From assembly GCA_002746425.1 (NCBI GenBank), contig NVXB01000042.1, forward strand, positions 11,942-17,318: a DNA stretch of 5,377 nt, read 5' to 3'. The notes beneath the pieces were generated by a model. The model worked only from the letters and a program-made list of their open reading frames with translations, was not told the DNA's origin and made no database searches. Of the stretch, positions 1-4,329 are shown piece by piece (positions within the stretch are counted from its first letter, which is position 1; every line of letters starts with the position of its first letter). The DNA is from Hyphomicrobiales bacterium. GTDB lineage: Bacteria > Pseudomonadota > Alphaproteobacteria > Rhizobiales > GCA-2746425. The position numbers and the translations under genes were made by a program.

Positions 1-41
1 GCGCTTTAACGAGCACTGGGACGTATTGCCGGGAAGTATTC

Positions 42-74
42 AAGGGGCCGGTGCTTTTGCGCTGGCCCTTTTTT
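42..74 (+). terminator. Intrinsic terminator of an upstream plus-strand gene
   Basis: Positions 42-54 pair with 59-70 (12 bp, two G-T wobbles, one bulged G at 47) around a TTTT loop, and a run of six T (69-74) closes the 3' side. This is the standard Rho-independent layout. In frame 1 a TAA lies at 7-9, 33 bases before the stem, so the upstream gene probably ends there with only its last two codons (Ala-Leu) inside the window. The alternative is that frame 2 stays open to a TAA at 170-172, which would put the hairpin inside a coding region; a T-rich terminator translated in any frame gives such a hydrophobic peptide, so I prefer the terminator reading. Confidence 0.65.
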
Positions 75-185
75 GTTTGGTTTCATTCTCTGATTTTGTT
101 TTGTGGATCATCAAATGGCAGCAGCTTCTTACCCCCAAACGTCCACCTTTCCGCGTTTTCCAGCCCGACTAAAACCTCTCCGTTT

Positions 186-304
186 CGTTATGCCAAGACT
201 TGATCTTGGTATCCAGTTGGCGCGGATGGTGGGGTGTAGAGTTGCCGAGTATCAACGAAGCAATACCGTTGCTCTGGATACCAAGATCAAGTCTTGGCAT
301 GACG
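186..304. repeat. Inverted repeat pair A/B of a CTTGA palindromic element
   Basis: The left arm (190-216) and right arm (274-300) are perfect reverse complements over 27 bp. The match extends to 186-216 and 274-304 (31 bp) with a single T/G mismatch at 189/301. The spacer is 57 bp. Each arm is itself a small palindrome: a 6-bp stem CCAAGA/TCTTGG around CTTGA (TCAAG in the right arm). The whole can form one long hairpin, or two short hairpins side by side. The core resembles palindromic intergenic repeats common in Alphaproteobacteria. No transposase gene is present and no target-site duplication is obvious. Confidence 0.85.
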
Positions 305-440
305 GGTGGGATGAGCGGCAGTGGGAACTGGATTAGGGTGGTAGGTCATCCGGCCAGCCATTGGCCAAAGTAAGACCATTAGCCGGCGCTTCACTTTCAG
401 CAAATGGGCAGTTATCAAAACCTATCTCGCCACCTCAACC

Positions 441-469
441 GTCATCCTCGGGCTTGACCCGGGGACCCA
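441..469 (+). repeat. Single copy C of the CTTGA palindromic element
   Basis: This copy has the same architecture as the arms of the flanking pairs: CCTCGGG, then CTTGA, then CCCGGGG, giving a 7-bp stem with one T-G wobble and a 5-base loop. It starts with GTCATCC and ends GGGACCCA, the typical outer bases of such alphaproteobacterial repeats. It runs in the same orientation as arm D (533-557). Unlike A/B and D/E it has no exact inverted partner within the window, so it is either solitary or a remnant of a third pair. Confidence 0.75.
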
Positions 470-532
470 AGCAATGGATGTGGCACACCTAAATGGCTAA
501 TCGTTACGACAAACGCTCCGTTCACGCTGCCA

Positions 533-643
533 TTCCCCGGACTTGATCCGGGGTCTTTATCGCGTCCGATTGCACAATTGGCTGGGTGGCGCATCGCTGG
601 TTCAAACGAACGCAACTGAAGACCCCGGATCAAGTCCGGGGAA
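533..643. repeat. Inverted repeat pair D/E of the CTTGA palindromic element
   Basis: The left arm (533-557) and right arm (619-643) are perfect reverse complements over 25 bp, with a 61-bp spacer. Each arm contains CCCCGGA-CTTGA-TCCGGGG, a 7-bp perfect stem around a 5-base loop. The arms share the CTTGA core with pair A/B but have a different, GC-rich stem. The right arm ends 38 bp beyond the stop codon of the minus-strand autotransporter gene, so the pair would lie in that gene's 3' untranslated RNA, where a 25-bp stem could protect against 3' exonucleases or help end transcription. That role is inference. Confidence 0.85.
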
Positions 644-681
644 CGAGCTTTTTGCTCAACTCATTGGAAAAAAGGATGCTC

Positions 682-2379
682 CTACTGAAACGGCACACTC
701 ACGCGCGCCGTGCCACCATAGGCCTCATAATCATCAAGCCCAATGCCATCGTAAAAGCCGGTGACATTGAACGCCAAACCACGGGCATTGCTGATGCCAA
801 GTCCGGCATCAACCGTGCTGCGCACATCTTCTGTGCCTGGCAGCGTGCCGGTGGTTGTCGCTGCTTCATCCGCCGAGAAATTCCAGATGCCGTGCACGCC
901 GAGGCTCGGTGTGATGAACAGACCATCATCGGTCTCAATAGTGGTGGAGAAGGTTGGTCCCCAGCGCAGCTCGCCCACTTCGGTGGTTTCCGAGGAAATG
1001 GTGGTGGAGCTGCTATCCACATAGGAATGCTGTTTTTGATTAAAATAGCTGACCTGAACCGATGGTTTGATGGTGATGGATTTGATCTCAAACGCACCGC
1101 TTAGTTTGGCAACAGCCAGCCAGCGTGTGGTGTCGAAATCATCTTCTGTGCCGCCCGTAGGTGCAATGCTGTTATCCGACTGTCCCCAGGCAAGGCGCGC
1201 TTCGAAGAACAATGGATGATCTGGCAGTTTTGCTGCCAGATAGGGGCCAATCATCCAGCCGAGGCCATCTGCCTTGCTGCCAGTCACATCATTATCTTCC
1301 TGCGCATAATCAAGCTGCGCAAGCGCACCAATAATGACATCTGCTGTGACAAAATAATGCGCACCGGCATAGCCAACCCAAAAATCCGTGCTGGTGTCTC
1401 CAGCTTCAGAGTGCGCGCCATAGACTTGCATCCAGGCATCCCAGCGGCGTGTCGCTGCAGGCGCAGCACTGGAGGTTCCAGCATCATCATAAGCCAGCAC
1501 ATGCTGGAAGGGCTCGTCGCCCTTTTGCGGTTGTTGCTTGTAGGCTGCTTCCATCGCGCTCTCAACACGGTTTTGCGACAGGCGCGCCACGCGGCTAACC
1601 GAATTGGCGTAGGACATTTTGAAGCTGGAACCATCAAACGATGTCGAGCCATAGGCCGAAAGCGAGCCAAATGGATTGCTGCCACCAAAAGCGCCGGAGC
1701 CATCAATAAAGCCACCAATATTGGGCTGGTTGCTTAAAATATTGCTGGCATGATTGGCGGTAAAATTGGCTAGTTGCTCTTCGGTGGAAACGGTCGGTGC
1801 TGGGTCAAACACACCACCGGTAATCGACATGGCATTGACGGTGTGATCGCTGCCATTCGTCACCGTTACATCTGCAATGACAGTATAGGTGGTACCGGTG
1901 CCGGTTTGCTCCATTGTAAATGTCACGACATAATTGTGAGTTGGAGTGCTATTCGGTGTGAAAATCGCTGCATCTTGTCCAGCCACACAGGCGAATTTGC
2001 TGGTGTAGTGAGGTCCACTTGTTGTCGTTGTCGTCAACACACTGCAGTTTTGGAAACCTGGGTAGGGGCCAAAGGAGCCGTAAACAGCGCCAGAAAAATA
2101 AACATTGCCGTGGTTTACGCCAATTCCAAACCCGTTTGTTGGTGTAGAAACAGCGCCCTGATGACTGCAGGTGCCACTATCCGCGTCAAAATACCAGTTA
2201 TGATCGCCAGTCCCGCCCTTGTTGAAAGGTGTCCCGCTGCATGCCACAGCATTTGCGGCTCCTGTACTGGCAAACGACAAAACACTTGAAACACCCAGCA
2301 CTGAGGCCAGAGACCAAAACACTGTCGCAACAGATAAGAAAATCGCACGCACTATAGATTGCCCCCAAAGCAAAAACAT
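682..2379 (-). CDS. Autotransporter (type V secretion) with short Cys-containing passenger
   Basis: This is a 565-residue outer-membrane autotransporter. Residues 1-44 read as a Sec signal peptide (hydrophobic core, then cleavage after the second Ala of AANA). The predicted passenger (45-~200) is Gly/Thr/Ser-rich, with cysteines at 47, 71, 112 and 131. A linker with NHASNILSNQPNI (209-221) and a helical SVSRVARLSQNRVESAMEAA stretch precede the beta-barrel (~313-565), which has alternating aromatic/polar strands (WDAWMQVYG, GELRWGP) and ends RVSVPFQ. The passenger is far shorter than in classic adhesins, and I do not recognise its fold or ligand. Start choice: the frame opens at a TTG (2400), the first ATG is at 2379, and a GTG at 2352 follows GGGGG by 8 bases and would give a compact signal peptide beginning MRAIF. 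No start has a strong ribosome site; I chose the ATG. The gene stands alone, divergent from the dehydrogenase gene. Confidence 0.85.
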   Translation of the reverse strand: MFLLWGQSIVRAIFLSVATVFWSLASVLGVSSVLSFASTGAANAVACSGTPFNKGGTGDHNWYFDADSGTCSHQGAVSTPTNGFGIGVNHGNVYFSGAVYGSFGPYPGFQNCSVLTTTTTSGPHYTSKFACVAGQDAAIFTPNSTPTHNYVVTFTMEQTGTGTTYTVIADVTVTNGSDHTVNAMSITGGVFDPAPTVSTEEQLANFTANHASNILSNQPNIGGFIDGSGAFGGSNPFGSLSAYGSTSFDGSSFKMSYANSVSRVARLSQNRVESAMEAAYKQQPQKGDEPFQHVLAYDDAGTSSAAPAATRRWDAWMQVYGAHSEAGDTSTDFWVGYAGAHYFVTADVIIGALAQLDYAQEDNDVTGSKADGLGWMIGPYLAAKLPDHPLFFEARLAWGQSDNSIAPTGGTEDDFDTTRWLAVAKLSGAFEIKSITIKPSVQVSYFNQKQHSYVDSSSTTISSETTEVGELRWGPTFSTTIETDDGLFITPSLGVHGIWNFSADEAATTTGTLPGTEDVRSTVDAGLGISNARGLAFNVTGFYDGIGLDDYEAYGGTARVSVPFQ

Positions 2380-2417
2380 CGGGCCAAAAACCCGAATCAA
2401 AATTATTACTAACGGTG

Positions 2418-2446
2418 ATCAAATCAGCAATAATAACTAGTGTAAA
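2418..2446 (-). promoter_or_regulatory. Candidate promoter of the autotransporter gene
   Basis: Read on the minus strand, TTTACA (2446-2441, five of six matches to the -35 consensus) is followed after 17 bases by TTTGAT (2423-2418, four of six matches to the -10 consensus). Transcription would start near 2411, leaving about 31 bases before the ATG at 2379. That leader would be too short for the TTG at 2400, which mildly supports a later start. The evidence is similarity to consensus only. Confidence 0.35.
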
Positions 2447-2475
2447 TTGCGTATTGATATTTTATTTTGGATAAC
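2447..2475 (+). promoter_or_regulatory. Candidate promoter facing the dehydrogenase gene
   Basis: TTGCGT (2447-2452) and GATAAC (2470-2475) are spaced by 17 bases. The hexamers match consensus only moderately (three and four of six). The -35 abuts the candidate -35 of the divergent autotransporter promoter (2441-2446), so one bound regulator could affect both. The resulting leader would be about 245 bases and would contain the inverted repeat at 2503-2565. A promoter nearer the gene is equally possible. Confidence 0.2.
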
Positions 2476-2502
2476 TAGGAATGTGTACAGCCCGTCGAAC
2501 AA

Positions 2503-2565
2503 TTGGGCTAAAAATTTTGCTATCTATTTGAAAAATATACAAATAGTAAAATTTAGGATACCCAA
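2503..2565. repeat. Interrupted AT-rich inverted repeat between divergent genes
   Basis: Three matching blocks occur in order on both sides of a 9-base AT loop: CTATTTG/CAAATAG (2524-2530 with 2540-2546), AAATTTT/AAAATTT (2512-2518 with 2548-2554) and TTGGG/CCCAA (2503-2507 with 2561-2565), separated by short unequal gaps. It could be a regulator binding site, a leader RNA hairpin, or chance in AT-rich DNA. There is no T-run that would make it an obvious terminator. Confidence 0.4.
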
Positions 2566-2718
2566 ACGGAAGTGTTGTTGGTGGACATGACCTTGCCATT
2601 AAATTCTCGATTTGGCACCCATTTGGCGCAAGCGGCGATCAAATGCCAATGTCTGTCGCAAATACCTCAACAACCTGCAAAAGCCTGTCATACTGCTAGA
2701 TAATGAGCCGATTGCATT

Positions 2719-2724
2719 GGGGGA
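2719..2724 (+). promoter_or_regulatory. Ribosome binding site deciding the dehydrogenase start
   Basis: GGGGGA lies four bases before the ATG at 2729. It is the only purine-rich, G-rich block close to a start codon in this frame. With the protein alignment starting at MQTRAALCH, it marks this ATG as the start and not the TTG at 2612. Confidence 0.5.
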
Positions 2725-2728
2725 TGAA

Positions 2729-3835
2729 ATGCAAACACGTGCCGCGTTGTGCCACACTTTTGGTGAGCCACTGACCATAGAGCCAATCAACATTGCTGAT
2801 CCGGCAGCGCAGGAAGTGCTGGTGGATGTTGCCGCTTGCGCCATATGTCACAGCGATATCATTTTTATGGATGGCGGTTGGGGCGGTGCATTGCCTGCCG
2901 TTTATGGCCATGAAGCATCTGGCATTGTGCGTGCTGTTGGCCAAGATGTGCGCAGCGTTGCGCCGGGTGATCATGTGGTGGTGACGCTGATCCGCGCTTG
3001 TGGCGATTGCCATGATTGCAACGGCGCGCACCCGGTGCGCTGCGATGGCGCGCATGTGCATGGCGCAAGTGAGCAGCCGCTAACGAGCGAGCAGGGAAGC
3101 GCCATAAATCATGGCTTGCTCACCGGCGCTTTTGCCGAGCATGCGCTGGTACACCAGAGCCAGATTTGCAAAATACCCAAAGATTTTCCACTGGATTTGG
3201 CCAGTCTGTTGGCCTGCGGTGTCATCACCGGGCTTGGCGCTGTGTTCAACACGGCCAAAATTGAGCCGGGGTGCCATGTTGCCATTATCGGCACCGGCGG
3301 AGTGGGGCTGAACAGCGTGCAGGGCGCGGTGCTGGCAGGGGCAGGCAGCATCACCGCCATGGATATCGCCGATAGTAAATTGCAGGCGGCGAAGGTTTTT
3401 GGTGCGACACACACGATTAACGTCACCGCCGATGATATGGCAGAGCAAATTGCCAACATCACCAAGGGCCGGGGCTTTGACTATGTGTTCATCACTGTTG
3501 GCGTTAAGCGGGTGATGGATGCGGCGTTTGACCATCTGGCCTATGGCGGTTCGGTGGTGATTGTGGGCATGCTGCCCAATGGGGTGATGAGCGAATACGA
3601 CCCCGGCAGCTTTGCCTATAAAAGCCAGCGCATTTTGGGCTCGCGCATGGGCGAATCGTGCATTTCACGCGATATTCCGATGTTGATTGAGCTGTATCAG
3701 CAGGGCCGATTGAAACTGGATGAACTGGTATCCGGCCGCTATGAGTTCGAGCAAATTAACGAGGCGATAGAGTCAGCACGTGCTGGAGAAGCGTTGCGCA
3801 ATGTCGTGCTGTTTCCAGCTTTTAAGCCTTGTTGA
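2729..3835 (+). CDS. Zinc-dependent alcohol dehydrogenase, class III-like
   Basis: This 368-residue cytoplasmic medium-chain dehydrogenase/reductase should oxidise an alcohol, or a thiol adduct of an aldehyde, with NAD. Catalytic-zinc ligands are in place: Cys40 (AICHSD), His61 with Glu62 (GHE) and Cys163 (LACGVITG). The structural-zinc lobe is complete, with Cys91, Cys94, Cys97 and Cys105. The Rossmann motif GTGGVG (188-193) and Asp212 at the end of the second strand point to NAD over NADP. The C-terminal GSRMGESCISRDIP and LDELVSGRYEFEQINEAIE blocks are typical of the class III-like zinc ADH group, which includes glutathione-dependent formaldehyde dehydrogenases; the substrate cannot be read from sequence. 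Length is normal for the family. The frame is open upstream to a TTG at 2612, but those 39 residues look unrelated to the family. The last 14 bp overlap the end of the convergent alaE gene, leaving no room for a terminator between them. Confidence 0.9.
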   Translation: MQTRAALCHTFGEPLTIEPINIADPAAQEVLVDVAACAICHSDIIFMDGGWGGALPAVYGHEASGIVRAVGQDVRSVAPGDHVVVTLIRACGDCHDCNGAHPVRCDGAHVHGASEQPLTSEQGSAINHGLLTGAFAEHALVHQSQICKIPKDFPLDLASLLACGVITGLGAVFNTAKIEPGCHVAIIGTGGVGLNSVQGAVLAGAGSITAMDIADSKLQAAKVFGATHTINVTADDMAEQIANITKGRGFDYVFITVGVKRVMDAAFDHLAYGGSVVIVGMLPNGVMSEYDPGSFAYKSQRILGSRMGESCISRDIPMLIELYQQGRLKLDELVSGRYEFEQINEAIESARAGEALRNVVLFPAFKPC

Positions 3836-4229
3836 AAACCCGGCGACAGGCCTCAAGATACAGGCCAAAGGGGCGGCTGAGGATGAGCATGAAAGCAACG
3901 GCAGATGATGCCGCTGCAAATATCTGATCCAAATTCGCCCCGGCAAACACCAAAATGGCCACATAGACCGGTATCTGAAACGACATGAAGGCGATCATAT
4001 CGATGAAAATGCGCGCCAGTATTGAGCGTTGATCGGCATTGCAGCGGGCAAAAATCCAATCGCGCCAAAGTCCATAGGGGCGGCTGGTCAACAACATGGC
4101 GGGAATGGCCATTAGCCGCGCTAAAAACACCTGGTGCCAGTCCATTCCGGCAACCAGAAGCTCAGACAGGGTGGCGAAAACAGTAAAAAAGCTCAGGGCC
4201 GCAAAGCTATCGATTAGGTATTTTCTCAT
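3822..4229 (-). CDS. alaE: L-alanine exporter AlaE
   Basis: This 135-residue inner-membrane protein belongs to the AlaE family, which exports L-alanine and prevents toxic accumulation of it in the cell. Recognition rests on RLMAIPAMLLTSRPYGLWRD (38-57) and SFQIPVYVAILVFAGA (83-98), which match the equivalent blocks of E. coli AlaE (RLVAIP, WPYGMYRD, FQSPVYVAILLVVGAD, from memory). Four membrane segments are expected, around residues 9-28, 35-54, 76-97 and 104-124. The protein is slightly shorter than the ~149-residue E. coli form, mainly at the ends. The two halves repeat each other (I6-W55 and I76-Y124 align with one gap). ATG at 4229 is preceded by AGGAG, so the start is secure. The gene is divergent from the enolase superfamily gene and convergent, with a 14-bp overlap, with the dehydrogenase gene. 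In E. coli the gene responds to alanine through Lrp; no regulator is visible here. Confidence 0.9.
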   Translation of the reverse strand: MRKYLIDSFAALSFFTVFATLSELLVAGMDWHQVFLARLMAIPAMLLTSRPYGLWRDWIFARCNADQRSILARIFIDMIAFMSFQIPVYVAILVFAGANLDQIFAAASSAVAFMLILSRPFGLYLEACRRVFNKA

Positions 4230-4233
4230 AACG

Positions 4234-4238
4234 CTCCT
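4234..4238 (-). promoter_or_regulatory. Ribosome binding site of alaE
   Basis: On the minus strand AGGAG is followed after four bases by the ATG at 4229. It is the clearest Shine-Dalgarno sequence in the window and fixes the alaE start. Confidence 0.7.
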
Positions 4239-4248
4239 GTCTCAAAGC

Positions 4249-4277
4249 GTTATCACGGGTCTTGATCTTATCGGCAA
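4249..4277 (-). promoter_or_regulatory. Candidate promoter of alaE
   Basis: On the minus strand TTGCCG (4277-4272) and GATAAC (4254-4249) are spaced by exactly 17 bases, each matching consensus at four of six positions. The start point would be near 4242, giving a short leader of about 12 bases that still contains the AGGAG. The same -10 hexamer GATAAC occurs in the candidate dehydrogenase promoter. Confidence 0.35.
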
Positions 4278-4280
4278 GAC
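4259..4280. promoter_or_regulatory. Possible operator: inverted repeat between alaE and the enolase superfamily gene
   Basis: GTCTTG (4259-4264) and CAAGAC (4275-4280) are perfect 6-bp inverted repeats separated by 10 bases, giving a 16-bp centre-to-centre spacing. They overlap the candidate -35 of alaE and lie 50-70 bases before the start of the divergent gene. This size and place suit a dimeric repressor, but six-base matches can arise by chance. Confidence 0.25.
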
Positions 4281-4329
4281 AAGATTGAAATAAGCCAACA
4301 AAAGCACGAAAGCAGCGGGCGTAAAATCC

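Larger units (their letters stand above)
75..681. other. Gene-free stretch carrying palindromic repeats
   Basis: No credible gene lies between the terminator and the end of the minus-strand autotransporter gene. Short open frames here lack family signatures, and several are simply translations of the repeats (they contain the peptide DPGSSPGN on both strands, a typical product of such repeats). The stretch holds five copies of one palindromic unit, annotated separately. The remaining unique sequence, about 305-440 and 470-532, shows no promoter, RNA gene or operator that I can support. Confidence 0.7.
2380..2728. other. Divergent intergenic region, AT-rich
   Basis: This ~350-bp region separates the divergent autotransporter and dehydrogenase genes and is clearly richer in A and T than its surroundings, especially 2400-2560. 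It holds candidate promoters facing both ways and an interrupted inverted repeat. Just before the autotransporter ATG, TCGGG (2379-2383) and CCCGA (2391-2395) could pair and partly hide that start. From 2566 to 2728 I see no further structure. The frame continuous with the dehydrogenase there opens at a TTG (2612) but shows no protein-like conservation. Confidence 0.6.

Noticed and set aside
2..172. Open frame 2 from the left edge to a TAA at 170-172, with a hydrophobic stretch
   Set aside because: It runs straight through the well-formed intrinsic terminator at 42-74; the hydrophobicity comes from the T-rich sequence, and a stop at 7-9 in frame 1 fits an upstream gene end better.
103..336. 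77-residue open frame on the plus strand
   Set aside because: It is mostly a translation of repeat pair A/B, with no ribosome site and no family likeness.
186..643. CRISPR array or insertion sequence
   Set aside because: The copies alternate in orientation, spacing is irregular, stems differ and no transposase or cas gene is present; a dispersed palindromic repeat family explains them.
665..681. T6 run on the minus strand just after the autotransporter stop, as a possible terminator
   Set aside because: The preceding stem is only three base pairs (GGA/TCC), too weak for an intrinsic terminator.
442..764. Short overlapping open frames on both strands beginning MIRGL and containing DPGSSPGN
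   Set aside because: They are translations of the palindromic repeats C, D and E; peptides of this kind are a common false prediction in alphaproteobacterial genomes.
586..2289. Three plus-strand open frames of about 170 residues (586-1104, 1216-1737, 1774-2289)
   Set aside because: They lie antisense to the autotransporter gene, which has a signal peptide and barrel signatures; the antisense products show no coherent motifs.
2612..2728. N-terminal extension of the dehydrogenase from a TTG at 2612
   Set aside because: The 39 extra residues do not resemble the family, the rare start has no ribosome site, and the ATG at 2729 gives the normal length.
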